Shown: piece by piece, positions 26,625 to 35,140 of the stretch
How the letters are laid out: every line of letters begins with the position of its first letter
How positions within the stretch are numbered: position 1 is the stretch's first letter
Assembly: GCF_963931675.1 (NCBI RefSeq)
Contig: NZ_OZ007039.1
Location: 397,501 to 461,500, forward strand
DNA: 64,000 nucleotides
Direction of reading: 5' to 3'
DNA from: an uncultured Alistipes sp.
GTDB lineage: Bacteria; Bacteroidota; Bacteroidia; Bacteroidales; Rikenellaceae
Made by a program: the position numbers and the translations under genes
The notes under the pieces: model-generated
What the model was told of the DNA's origin: nothing
Databases searched by the model: none
The model's input: the letters and a program-made list of their open reading frames with translations, nothing else

Positions 26625-26893
26625 CTACTCCAGCGCCGTGTAGACAACCATCGATTCGGGATCGACGCGAATCCGTTCGCCGGAGCGTCTGGTCAAGACT
26701 GGCCACGAGGTACTTGCGCGACCCCCAGTTTCCGTAGGGTCCCGGCCACATGTCGTAGCCGGCCTTCGAGGAGATGAAGAGTTCGTCGCGGTAAGGCCGG
26801 AAGGCGTGGTCCATCAAGCGTCCGAAGTTCTCCTCGGCCGTTCCGTAATCGGGGCCGTAGTTGTTGGCCAGGTCGAAGTGGACGTGCAGTTGA
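26625..26893 (-). pseudogene. aldo/keto reductase fragment with foreign tail
   Basis: On the minus strand HFDLANNYGPDYGTAEENFG, then FRPYRDELFISSKAGYDMWP and NWGSRKYLVASLDQ, is a clear internal piece of a YghZ-type aldo/keto reductase (residues about 60-130 of ~330). Both ends of the gene are missing. In another frame the downstream bases read ERIRVDPESMVVYTALE followed by a stop, which looks like the C-terminus of an unrelated protein. This is a remnant made of at least two sources. Confidence 0.7.
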
Positions 26894-26914
26894 AATCGCG
26901 GAAAGGTTCCTCGC

Positions 26915-27190
26915 GCTCGAAGAGTCTGCACTTTACGGTCGAGGCGTCGGAGCACGACGGCTTCATCACCGAAGCGGGGCGTTGGACGCTGAATTTCGAC
27001 ACCGGAAAGAAGATCCGCGGCATCGGGGAAAACATCAACCGGGACCCGCGTCCGGGCAAGAACCCGAAATACACGTACGACTATCTGCTTCCGAAGCTGT
27101 CGGCCAACGGCGTCAACTTCATCCGCACGTGGCTGCAGTCGTCGGCCTACCCGAACGAATGGCGCTGGAACGAGGGCTCCGAGGCCTACG
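26915..27190 (+). pseudogene. glycoside hydrolase (DUF5060-like) internal fragment
   Basis: The plus strand reads SLHFTVEASEHDGFITEAGR, WTLNFDTGKKIRGIGENINR, then YDYLLPKLSANGVNFIRTWL, the start of a TIM barrel preceded by a DUF5060-like beta domain. It stops being recognisable after EWRWNEGSEA. Neither the start nor the catalytic residues are present. It abuts the aldo/keto reductase fragment on the opposite strand. Confidence 0.6.
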
Positions 27191-27329
27191 AGGCCTACGA
27201 GAGGCGCAAGGATCAGCGGGCAAACAACACCGAAAAGAGAGATCAGCAGCGTCCGATTTCTGCCAATCTCCCTTTATAATCACATCTCCCCAATAGCCGC
27301 TGATTACATCTTAAATCGCCAGGACAGCG

Positions 27330-28112
27330 TCAGTCGCGAGAAAATCGGATGCCGAGTTCGTAGAGCAGATACAGCGGCAGGAACACGATGAGCAGCGTAA
27401 ACGGATCGCCCGACGGCGTGATGACGGCCGCAAGGAACAACAGGACAACCACAGCATGTTTGCGGTACTTGCGGAAAAACGCTCTGTTCACAAGTCCCAG
27501 TTTCGACAACAACCACGACAGCAACGGCAGTTCGAAAACCAGCCCCATCACAAAAATCATCATCAGGAAATTTCCCATGTAGGAATTGAGCGAAATCTGA
27601 TTAACGATCATCGGACTCAACTGGTACTCTGTCAGGAACCGAAACGTGAAGGGAAAAACCAGAAAATAACCCACCGCGCAGCCCAGGAAGAACATGCCCG
27701 TACCGAAACTAAAGGCCGCCCCCACACTCTTGCGCTCCGAAGCGAACAACGCCGGCTGGATGAAGCGCCATATTTCGAAAATCAGGTAGGGGAACATCAG
27801 CACCAGCGCAAACCAGAACGACGTCGTGATATGGGTCAGGAACTGCGAGGCTACGTTAATGTTGATAATCTCGACACGATAGTTGTCATTGCTGAAATCG
27901 GGTAAAAACGAACTTCCCCCACCCAGTCGCGACAACCAGCGGTAGAGCGGGAAATCAGACGTGGTAGGCGCCAGGATAAAGTGGTCGAACAGGTAGGGCA
28001 TCAAGCTGAAACTGACGATCATGAACACCAGCAGGACGCCAGCCACGCGCAGGAGCGAATGACGCAAGTCCTCAAGATGTCCCCAGAATGTCATCATCTG
28101 GTTGTCTTCCAT
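27330..28112 (-). CDS. tatC: twin-arginine translocase subunit TatC
   Basis: A 260-residue polytopic membrane protein, the signal-peptide receptor of the Tat system that exports folded proteins. The conserved N-terminus MTFWGHLEDLRHSLLR, the PALFASERK loop and the F-x-x-G-x-x-F pattern of helix 3 are visible, with six hydrophobic segments. The ATG at 28112 is chosen because it begins just before the conserved HLEDLR motif; the longer frame reads through a terminator hairpin. The first periplasmic loop is extended (TTSDFPLYRWLSRLGGGSSF), as is common in Bacteroidetes. It is the last gene of an operon whose other products include a Tat substrate. Confidence 0.93.
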   Translation of the reverse strand: MEDNQMMTFWGHLEDLRHSLLRVAGVLLVFMIVSFSLMPYLFDHFILAPTTSDFPLYRWLSRLGGGSSFLPDFSNDNYRVEIININVASQFLTHITTSFWFALVLMFPYLIFEIWRFIQPALFASERKSVGAAFSFGTGMFFLGCAVGYFLVFPFTFRFLTEYQLSPMIVNQISLNSYMGNFLMMIFVMGLVFELPLLSWLLSKLGLVNRAFFRKYRKHAVVVLLFLAAVITPSGDPFTLLIVFLPLYLLYELGIRFSRD

Positions 28113-28136
28113 AGGGCGGTCAATGGATGTTTCAAA

Positions 28137-28174
28137 GGAGTATCCGGCTATCATTGCGGATAGCCGGATACTCC
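28137..28174 (-). terminator. hairpin between the isomerase gene and tatC
   Basis: A perfect 16-bp stem (28137-28152 with 28159-28174) with a 6-base loop; on the minus strand it is followed by TTTG. It lies 16 bases after the isomerase stop and 25 bases before tatC, so it may reduce read-through into tatC. Confidence 0.75.
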
Positions 28175-28189
28175 GATTGGGCAATTAGA

Positions 28190-29119
28190 TCATTCGGCGT
28201 AAGAAGCCTTCACGAAAGGAGCTTCAAGCAAGTAGTCACAACATTCGCGCACACTGCGCATTACGTCACCATAGCTCGATCCCTCCATCTCGACGATGAT
28301 GTTCTCCACACCGGCAGTCCCGGCATGACGGAAAATGGCATCGTAACCGACCATGCCACTCTGTCCCACTTCATTGCGATCCTTGATATGCAGCAGACGG
28401 AAACGACCCGGATAGCGTTTAAAATAGTCGACCGGGCTGGCCTGGCCCATGACCGTCCAATAGACATCCATCTCGAAGAATACCTTGTCGGGGTCCGTGT
28501 TTTCAAGCAGATAGTCGTATATCACGCGGTCCTCGATCTTGTCGAACTCGTGTGAGTGATTGTGATAGCCGAGCTTCAGACCAGCGGCATTGCAGCGAGC
28601 ACCGATCTCGTTGAAATAGCGGCAGTAAGTGGAGAGTTCGTTGAGTGTGGCAAGTCTGCGCATCGACGGGATAACGATATACTTCGCCCCCGCAGCCTTG
28701 TGAGCTGCTATGCACTCATCCCACCATTTAAGGGCGTTCGTAAAGTCACCCTCCGCCAGTTCCTCGTCGGTGAGGTTGACCGTGCAGTGCGTGGAAAGCA
28801 TCTTCAGCCCTGCCGCCTCAATATCCTTGCGAAACTGCTCGGGGGTCTGACCGTAGAGTTTGCCGTCAGCATAGCTGGCCGCCTCGACAAAGGTATAGCC
28901 CATATCAGCGAGCTGCTGCAGCACGGGCCTGTAATCGCCCTGGCTCTTGCCAAAGGCGCCGATCAGGTCGCGCACCGAATAGAGCTGGATCCCCACCTCC
29001 TTCTTCAAGGCCTTTTCCTTCCCAGTCCCCTCGCCAACGGAGGCGGCTGTTCCACAGGAGAACAGCCCCCCTCCGAGAACGAGAAGCAGGCATGGGACCA
29101 ATAAGAATCTGAATTTCAT
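28190..29119 (-). CDS. sugar phosphate isomerase/epimerase-like lipoprotein
   Basis: A 309-residue TIM-barrel protein of the xylose-isomerase-like superfamily. It carries a lipoprotein signal (lipobox LFSC, Cys22), so it acts in the periplasm or at the membrane rather than on cytosolic sugar phosphates. Metal-ligand positions of the family are present: the Glu of FVEAASY, the His/Asn of GYHNHSHEF, the Asp of FFEMDVYW, and HIKDR. In related loci such proteins act on 3-keto-sugars or 2-hydroxy-3-keto-glycals. It is 13 bases downstream of the DUF1080 gene. Confidence 0.85.
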   Translation of the reverse strand: MKFRFLLVPCLLLVLGGGLFSCGTAASVGEGTGKEKALKKEVGIQLYSVRDLIGAFGKSQGDYRPVLQQLADMGYTFVEAASYADGKLYGQTPEQFRKDIEAAGLKMLSTHCTVNLTDEELAEGDFTNALKWWDECIAAHKAAGAKYIVIPSMRRLATLNELSTYCRYFNEIGARCNAAGLKLGYHNHSHEFDKIEDRVIYDYLLENTDPDKVFFEMDVYWTVMGQASPVDYFKRYPGRFRLLHIKDRNEVGQSGMVGYDAIFRHAGTAGVENIIVEMEGSSYGDVMRSVRECCDYLLEAPFVKASYAE

Positions 29120-29132
29120 GGCCTGCCAAAAA

Positions 29133-30008
29133 CTAATCGAGCACTTTTACACGAATATTGCGGAACCAGACGTCATCGCCGTGATCCTGGAAGCCGATAT
29201 AGCCCTCATGATTTTCACCGCCGCAATTGTTGAGCAGTTCAAATGCCAGCGGCCATTTTTCCGGACTGAATTTGCTGTTTTCGAGCATCTCGGTCCACTG
29301 AGGCGTCCAGAGGTGATATTCAACGACATTGGCGTCGTTCTGCCCGTGTATGACAGTGCCCTTGTAGACCATGATTTTAGCCTTGTTCCACTCCCCGAAC
29401 GGTTTGGCATTCTGCGGAACGGCGGGGATCATGTCGTAGAGCGATGCCGACTTGCGATTGCCGTCGACTCCCAGTTTGGCATCGGGATGGTTTTCGTTGT
29501 CGAGCACCTGGTATTCAGGGCTTGAGATGTAGATCGGTTCGATTTGCTGTTTGCCGTCTTTCGTCGTGGCAACCTCCTGGGCCAGATAAAGGATACCCGA
29601 ATTACCGCCCTTCGAGACCTTCCACTCCAGCTCCAGTTCGAAATTCTTGAACTTGTGGGCGAAGATCAAATCGCCGCCTTCACCGGTCTGGGCCTCTCCG
29701 GTTCCCGAACCGTTGAACTTGATGGCTCCGTTGTCGATTGTCCAGCGTGAGGGCACATCGCTCTTGCCGTAGCCGCGCCATCCGTTGAAGGTCTTGCCGT
29801 CGAAGATCGTGTAATAGCCGTCCTTGTCCTTCGGGAACGAGGCCAGGTCTACCTGAGGATTCTCCAGCACCGTGTATTCGGGTTTGGCCGGTACCGAGCT
29901 TTCGGACCTCGTCCCGGCAGCATCGCTATTCTTGGCTTTGTTGCTGTTCCGGCCACCGCAGGATACGAGCAGGAGCGCACAGGCTGAAAATAAAAACGTC
30001 TTTTTCAT
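29133..30008 (-). CDS. DUF1080 (3-keto-disaccharide hydrolase) lipoprotein
   Basis: A 291-residue lipoprotein (MKKTFLFSACALLLVSCGG). The body is the concanavalin-like beta-sandwich of DUF1080, with the typical pieces LFDGKTF-NGW (here IFDGKTFNGWRGYG), GNSGILYLAQE, and the late EKWPLAFELLNNCGG and GYIGFQDHG. Family members have been linked to hydrolysis or elimination of 3-keto-glycosides. The ATG at 30008 is selected over an upstream frame start because it begins the lipoprotein signal. Neighbours on both sides are a Gfo/Idh/MocA oxidoreductase and a TIM-barrel isomerase, fitting the same pathway. Confidence 0.9.
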   Translation of the reverse strand: MKKTFLFSACALLLVSCGGRNSNKAKNSDAAGTRSESSVPAKPEYTVLENPQVDLASFPKDKDGYYTIFDGKTFNGWRGYGKSDVPSRWTIDNGAIKFNGSGTGEAQTGEGGDLIFAHKFKNFELELEWKVSKGGNSGILYLAQEVATTKDGKQQIEPIYISSPEYQVLDNENHPDAKLGVDGNRKSASLYDMIPAVPQNAKPFGEWNKAKIMVYKGTVIHGQNDANVVEYHLWTPQWTEMLENSKFSPEKWPLAFELLNNCGGENHEGYIGFQDHGDDVWFRNIRVKVLD

Positions 30009-30082
30009 AGTCTCTTCCGTATTTAAATTTAAGTTCATGTTTAAGGTTGTCTTTCTTGTAGATTCCGGGAGCAGCCGATGCC

Positions 30083-31555
30083 TCAAAGCGGCATATCGGG
30101 CAGTTTCCAACCGTCCCGGTAGGTGTGCTTGATGAGCTCCTGAGCGAACTGTTGCGCATTCACAGGATCGGTCCACGTCTTGTCAAAGGTCGGGTGGCCA
30201 TCCTTGATATGGAACCCGTCCTTGATAACCGTGCGGATCGTCGCGTCGTCCGGGATATTCGTAAAGCGCATGTTCTCACCATCCCAGAGGAGTTCGCGGT
30301 TGAGGCTCTGCAAGCGCACGGCCAGCACGCCCATCACAACCATTTCATTGAATGGCCCCGCCTCGCTGAAGTCCGAAGCGCTCGGCACGCGGTCGTCGGC
30401 ATCCTCCTTGCAGGCGCGCACCCAATCCATCTGGTGCGACTCCTTGATCTCACGGAGCATCTTCGGAGCGTTGGGTACACGGCCCGATACGAGATAGGGG
30501 TTCACGCCGTAGCAACCGCAAATGAGCGTATCTTTCGTGCCGTAGAAGATAGCGCCGCCACCCTGCATATTGAGATCCTTGCCGGGCTCCAGTCCCGCGG
30601 GACGCTCGGGGAGCAGGCCGCCGTCATACCAGTGCACCTCGACCTCGGGCATGGCGACTTTCGGCAGATTGTCTCGGGACGGGAAGACGAACTTCACATG
30701 CTGCGCGTTGGGAGCCGACTCGGTGAGCAACAGCGTCGAGCTGCCCTGTACGCGCGTCGGATAGCCGAGTTTGAGCGCCTTGAAGACCGGGTGCAAGATG
30801 TGGCAGGCCATGTCACCCAGTGCTCCCGTACCGAAATCCCACCAGCCACGGAAATTCCATGGCGTATAGGCCGAGTTGTAGGGGCGGAATGGAGCCGGGC
30901 CGATAAATGCATCCCAATTCATCGTCTTCGGCACCCGCTCATCATTCTCGGGACGCGCCAGTCCTTGCGGCCAGATCGGACGGTCGGTGAAGGTGTCCAC
31001 GCGACGCACCTCGCCGATCTCGCCGTTCCAAATCCATTCGCAAACCTTGCGAACCCCCTCTCCCGAAGCTCCCTGGTTGCCCATCTGTGTGGCCACCTTG
31101 TGCTTGGCGGCCAGTTTGGTCAGCAGACGCGACTCATAGACCGTGTGTGTCAATGGTTTCTCAACGTAAACGTGCTTGCCGGCGGAGATGGCATCTGCGG
31201 CAATGATCGCATGCGTATGGTCCGCGGTAGCGACCATCACGGCATCGGCCGATTTGAGCAGTTCGTCGTACATGCGGCGATAGTCATTGTACCTCTTGGC
31301 GGCGGGATAACGCTCGAATACGTGTTCTGCGTATTTCCAGTCGACGTCGCAAAGTCCGATGATGTTCTGGCTCTCCAGCCCGCGCAGAACGGATGCTCCG
31401 CGTCCGCCGATACCTACACCCAGGATATTGAGCTTGTCGCTCGGTGCGACGTGGCCGAATTGCTTGCCCAGCACCGTGCCGGGAACGATGGTCAGGCCGA
31501 GGGCGGCCGCTGCTCCTGTTTTCAGGAACTTCCTTCGAGACATTTTGTTTGCCAT
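30083..31555 (-). CDS. Gfo/Idh/MocA oxidoreductase with Tat signal
   Basis: A 490-residue oxidoreductase. The N-terminus has a clear twin-arginine signal (MSRRKFLKTGAAAALGLTIV), so it is exported folded with its NAD(P) cofactor. The Rossmann start is GVGIGGRGASVL, and the conserved EKP motif is in GKHVYVEKPLTHT. The C-terminal domain has the DFGTGALGDMACHI segment found in this subgroup. It probably oxidises or reduces sugars or glycosides at C3 in the periplasm. tatA and tatC are in the same operon, which supports Tat export. The substrate cannot be read from sequence. Confidence 0.9.
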   Translation of the reverse strand: MANKMSRRKFLKTGAAAALGLTIVPGTVLGKQFGHVAPSDKLNILGVGIGGRGASVLRGLESQNIIGLCDVDWKYAEHVFERYPAAKRYNDYRRMYDELLKSADAVMVATADHTHAIIAADAISAGKHVYVEKPLTHTVYESRLLTKLAAKHKVATQMGNQGASGEGVRKVCEWIWNGEIGEVRRVDTFTDRPIWPQGLARPENDERVPKTMNWDAFIGPAPFRPYNSAYTPWNFRGWWDFGTGALGDMACHILHPVFKALKLGYPTRVQGSSTLLLTESAPNAQHVKFVFPSRDNLPKVAMPEVEVHWYDGGLLPERPAGLEPGKDLNMQGGGAIFYGTKDTLICGCYGVNPYLVSGRVPNAPKMLREIKESHQMDWVRACKEDADDRVPSASDFSEAGPFNEMVVMGVLAVRLQSLNRELLWDGENMRFTNIPDDATIRTVIKDGFHIKDGHPTFDKTWTDPVNAQQFAQELIKHTYRDGWKLPDMPL

Positions 31556-31612
31556 GGTTCTTGGAATATTTTAAGTTTGTGGTCAGGTTGCCGATTATCC
31601 GTTATGTCTATG

Positions 31613-31816
31613 TTATCTGCCCGCTTTCGTATCCTGATCAGGATTCTCAATCTCCTTCTCGATATTGTTCATCCCATCCTTGAAACTGCGGATGCCCTTG
31701 CCCAGTCCCTTCATCAGTTCGGGAATCTTCTTGCCGCCGAAGAGCAGTAACACGATCAAAGCGAGGACGATGATTTCACCCGCTCCAATGTTGCCGAGAA
31801 ATAACAAATGATCCAT
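31613..31816 (-). CDS. tatA: twin-arginine translocase subunit TatA
   Basis: A 67-residue TatA/E protein: a short N-terminal membrane helix ([20 protein letters not shown]), the [16 protein letters not shown] hinge and amphipathic helix, and a charged tail. It forms the pore-like oligomer of the Tat system. No separate tatB is seen in the window, so a TatAC-type minimal system is possible. It lies between two Gfo/Idh/MocA genes, one of which encodes a Tat substrate. Confidence 0.93.
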   Translation of the reverse strand: MDHLLFLGNIGAGEIIVLALIVLLLFGGKKIPELMKGLGKGIRSFKDGMNNIEKEIENPDQDTKAGR

Positions 31817-31859
31817 AGTCGTATTTTAAGGTTTATATTCAATATTGCGGTTCTCTCTT

Positions 31860-32936
31860 TCAAACATGCCGCTGATGCAACAGCCCGTATCCGTTCTTCA
31901 TGGTCCTGCGGCGTTCACGGATCGCCTCCAGTTCGCCGAGATTCCCGATCGAAGGCAAGTCGTTGCGGCGGGCATCCTCCAGGAATCGCCAGGCATATTC
32001 CGAGGCGATCGCCGCATCGCGGAAGCTCGGAAGCTCCCGGCAGCGTTCGCCGCTCTCAAGCGACCGGGCGAAGCGGCGGCACAGCACGTCGATGTTCTTG
32101 CCGCCATAGGGCTGAATCAGCCGATGCGTCTGCGTCACGCCGTGCAGTTCGACGACCGCAGTCTTGAAGTCGTGCGTCATGCGTGCAATCCCCTGCGTAC
32201 CGATGATGTCCACATAGGAGTTGTGGGTCTGCGTCTGGGCCAGTTGCCCGTAGACGTGTCCCTGGGTTATGTCGAACACCACGCCGTTCTCGAACGTACC
32301 GTGGCACTGGAGCCACCACGGGTCCTTGTAGTTCCACATGCGCACGGCCTGCGCATGCCACGTCTTGAACTCCGAACAGGCATACCAGCGGGCGATGTCC
32401 ACGTAATGCATCCCACAGTCATGAAACGCAGGTCCTTCGTATTCATGCCCTTCGCCGGGGGCCAGCCCCGGAGTCATGTGGCATACCCGCACAATCGCCA
32501 GTTCGCCGATTTCGCCCTGTGCAATGAAGTCTTTGATCGTCTTGTGATACCACGAATTGCGCAAATAGAGGTTGACCGTCGAAAGGAGCGGAGTGCTTTC
32601 AGCCAGTTCCACAGCCTTCCACTCGTTCTCCATGCTGTCGGCGATCGGTTTTTCGGCGATCACATGCTTGCCGGCGGCAAATGCCCTTTCGATCTGTTCA
32701 CGACGCGAATCGGCCAAAGCGAAGAGTCCGACCACCTGAACTTCAGGATCGTCGAAGATGATCTGCTCATCGGATACAACCTTTGCCTCGGGAGCCACCC
32801 TACGGGCGAGTTCGCAGGCCTCTTCATTCACATCACAGATATAAACAACCTCAAACTTTCCACTCTTCCGCATCTCTTCGAGATAAAAGTTTCCCATGCG
32901 GCCGAACCCGATCAAGCCTGTTTTTATTGCAGCCAT
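31860..32936 (-). CDS. Gfo/Idh/MocA oxidoreductase, cytosolic
   Basis: A 358-residue NAD(P)-dependent sugar oxidoreductase without a signal peptide. The Rossmann motif is TGLIGFGRMGNFYL, EKP is in GKHVIAEKPIADS, and the substrate-site His/Asp pattern is FHDCGMHYVDIARW. It is first in the minus-strand operon. Because its paralogue is exported by Tat, the simplest reading is that one enzyme makes a 3-keto-sugar derivative outside and the other returns it to a normal sugar inside (inference). Confidence 0.88.
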   Translation of the reverse strand: MAAIKTGLIGFGRMGNFYLEEMRKSGKFEVVYICDVNEEACELARRVAPEAKVVSDEQIIFDDPEVQVVGLFALADSRREQIERAFAAGKHVIAEKPIADSMENEWKAVELAESTPLLSTVNLYLRNSWYHKTIKDFIAQGEIGELAIVRVCHMTPGLAPGEGHEYEGPAFHDCGMHYVDIARWYACSEFKTWHAQAVRMWNYKDPWWLQCHGTFENGVVFDITQGHVYGQLAQTQTHNSYVDIIGTQGIARMTHDFKTAVVELHGVTQTHRLIQPYGGKNIDVLCRRFARSLESGERCRELPSFRDAAIASEYAWRFLEDARRNDLPSIGNLGELEAIRERRRTMKNGYGLLHQRHV

Positions 32937-33270
32937 TTTTTGTGCCGAAAGGTTAAGTACAAGACAAAAATTGCAGTTATGGTTAATTAGTTGATTATCA
33001 GCTTATTATATTTTAAAAAAATCCTTGGAAAGTTCAGTACCTTTAAAGAAAAGGTCCCGGAAAAGTTCCCGCTTTTCGGATGAAGACAACTGAACCCAAG
33101 AATTTGGTCAAAGTTAACCAAATCCTCCCAATTATGCAAGAGCATTTTAAAAAAAATTGATAAATTTGGCACGCATAAATTTCATGGCTTGCATGCTTCA
33201 TGCCTTATGTGTGGTACAGACCGTAAGCCTCCATAAGCTTGCGGCGGCAATGCCGGCTTCTGTCCAAAGG

Positions 33271-33286
33271 GAGCCAGGATCAAACT
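33271..33286 (-). other. 16-base match to the 5' end of 16S rRNA
   Basis: The minus strand reads AGTTTGATCCTGGCTC, the universally conserved sequence near the 5' end of 16S rRNA, preceded by ATGGACA (ATGGAG in Bacteroidetes 16S). Similarity ends right after. It is not an rRNA gene. Confidence 0.5.
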
Positions 33287-33386
33287 TGTCCATAATACCG
33301 GAAATACGGAATAGCGGTAATTCTACAACCAGAAACTTTATTTTATGCAAACGGTTTCCATATGCGGATGTCTATAAAAGCCATTG

Positions 33387-33428
33387 ATCCAATTTGGATG
33401 CCGCCATGTGGCGGCACCCAAATTGGAC
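33387..33428. repeat. 20-bp inverted repeat
   Basis: ATCCAATTTGGATGCCGCCA (33387-33406) pairs with TGGCGGCACCCAAATTGGAC (33409-33428) with two mismatches and a 2-base centre. No T-run follows on either strand, so it may be a mobile-element end rather than a terminator. Confidence 0.6.
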
Positions 33429-33441
33429 AGGCTGTCATAGT

Positions 33442-33555
33442 GTGGGATTAAAGTGATGTAACGACTTGATTTATCGAGTCGTTACATCCTTGTATAGAAG
33501 AATAGGCAACGAGAAGGTAACGGTTTATTTTCAGCATCTTGCGCTCGAATACCGC
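33442..33555 (+). repeat. 114-bp element with hairpin, copy A
   Basis: Begins GTGGGATTAAAGTGATGTAA, includes a 13-bp hairpin (33455-33467 with 33476-33488), CTTGTAT, and the coding-like start GTAACGGTTTATTTTCAGC. A diverged copy lies at 36281-36394. The reading frame after the hairpin (VTVYFQHLALEYRI) ends at a stop after five more codons. Confidence 0.7.
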
Positions 33556-33632
33556 ATTTCAAATAACTAATTGCAAGATACGAAAAAAATACGGATTTGA
33601 CAAATTTGCTAAAAAGGGCGGTATTCTAACGC

Positions 33633-33752
33633 ATGGATATTCCATTTTCTCAAGCATACAAAGTTTTGTTGGAAGAAATAGAACAAGAAATTATCATTAG
33701 TGTCAGAACACAAAATGCTCGAACAGTTTTATGTGTCAGTTATGATGAATGA
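33633..33752 (+). CDS. possible small protein, 39 residues
   Basis: An ATG frame reading MDIPFSQAYKVLLEEIEQEI and onward for 39 codons, with protein-like composition and no known family. It lies between repeat copy A and the helicase remnant. It may be the decayed start of a larger gene. Little else can be said. Confidence 0.25.
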   Translation: MDIPFSQAYKVLLEEIEQEIIISVRTQNARTVLCVSYDE

Positions 33753-33781
33753 GAATCATCGAGACAGAAACAATCATTAAC

Positions 33782-34711
33782 TTATTTTTTCCTCTCAAAG
33801 AAGAGTTCGGGCAATATGATCTTTATCTCTTTTGCAACTTTCTCGCTCTGCCAGTAGACAATGAAATTTACCATTGCACGTTTTAATTCGTACCCTTGCC
33901 TATGCAGCCTTTCATAATGTTCCGACATAAAATTTCGAGAAAATTTCAACACGGATTGTCCATTTCCATCCAAGCATTCGTCTCCCCTGACATATAAAGT
34001 ATCGCCGCTTCTGATGCGAGCGATCTGTGGTTGTCGTTGAATGAAATAATCCAGCCATATATCGCTGTGAGTCAGGTGTATCGCCAACTCTTCCGGCGGC
34101 GAATAATCGATTTTATCTTCCATATATTCAACATCTTCCGAAGAAATACCATCGAGGAAATCGGAATTCAGGTGAATGGTCAGGTCCCGTCGTGCCCTTG
34201 TCATGGCAACGTACAGTTGTCGGATTCTTTCGTCCAAAGACAAATTGAAGTTGTTCAGCATCAAAAAAACATGATCGAACTCTTTGCCTTTTACCTTGTG
34301 GATCGTCGAAACGAATATAGTCTCTCCGCTTTCACCGAAGAAATCATTCAATTTAGACTCTCTGATAAAAAGCTCCAAATCGGATTTGTATCTTCTTTTA
34401 GGATTTATCGTTTCAAAATCCCGAATTAAACCCAAACAACTTTCCAGTTTACTATTGTTCTGAAACACGGTTTGCAACTCCTTCTTCGCCTGCTCCCATA
34501 CATCATCGTCAATCAGGAAAATATCTTCCACCGAATGTAACCGGGAAAGAAAAAAATTGATTTCATCGAGTTTCAACAAGCAGAATCCGCTGTTATCCTG
34601 AATCAATTGTGCCGGCATCCCGTTTTTAAGCAGAAGCCCTGACACCTGCAAAGCCTCGTCATTCGTACACGTAAGCACACAAACGCTTCCGCGAAGTTCG
34701 ACGGATAGAAT
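33782..34711 (-). pseudogene. UvrD/Rep-type helicase, C-terminal part
   Basis: The minus strand carries the last ~310 residues of a superfamily 1 helicase: VFVSTIHKVKGKEFDHVFLM-like motif V (here TIFVSTIHKVKGKEFDHVFL) and motif VI (RQLYVAMTRARRDLTIHLN). The N-terminal Walker motifs are missing. Recognisable sequence begins at about VILSVELRGSVCVLTCTN, exactly where an integrase fragment starts on the other strand, so the gene was cut there. The open frame runs further to 34795 but reads antisense to the integrase. In Bacteroidetes such domains occur at the end of large RecQ-UvrD fusion proteins. Confidence 0.75.
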
Positions 34712-35089
34712 CACAAGCCCCGCGAGAAGACCTCCGTGATGAGCCGCATCCCGCTGCTCCCGGCCACGCTCGAAATACTGCGCCGCTACGAGCACGACGA
34801 AGTATGCGTCGCACGATCACGGGTGCTCCCCACGCCGAGCAACCAGAAGATGAACGCCTACATGAAAGAGATCGCGGCCGTGTGCGGCATCGACAAGGTG
34901 CTGACCACCCACTGCGCCCGCCACACCTTCGCCTGCATGGCCGTCGAATACGGCATGCCGATCGACGTACTGGCCAAGATTCTCGGCCACTCGAACACCA
35001 ACATGACGCGCCACTACGCCAAATTCTCCGAGACGGTCATCGGCCGTGAAATGGAGGCGTTCGGCGAGCGGCTGGCGTCGGCTACTTGA
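34709..35089 (+). pseudogene. tyrosine recombinase, C-terminal catalytic fragment
   Basis: The fragment reads HKPREKTSVMSRIPLLPATL to the end of a Bacteroidales integrase and includes the H-x-x-R box (THCARHTFACMA) and the late His/Tyr region (LGHSNTNMTRHYAK), with the catalytic Tyr. The first catalytic Arg and the whole DNA-binding half are absent. The left border coincides with the cut end of the helicase remnant near 34711. An integrase N-half without a catalytic domain lies at 62965-63843, although nothing shows they came from one gene. Confidence 0.8.
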
Positions 35090-35140
35090 TACCTGAAAGG
35101 ATTCGGCCAAAAGCGCTCCTCGAATGAGGGGCGCCGACGC

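Larger units (their letters stand above)
32937..33441. other. intergenic region with rRNA-like snippet and inverted repeat
   Basis: About 500 bases without a convincing gene. The first ~230 bases are AT-rich and should hold the promoter of the minus-strand Tat operon, though no clean TAnnTTTG box is seen. The rest contains a 16-base match to the start of 16S rRNA and a 20-bp imperfect inverted repeat, listed separately. Confidence 0.5.

Noticed and set aside
33271..33286. Partial 16S rRNA gene
   Set aside because: Only about 16-23 bases match; downstream sequence does not follow 16S, so no rRNA gene is annotated.
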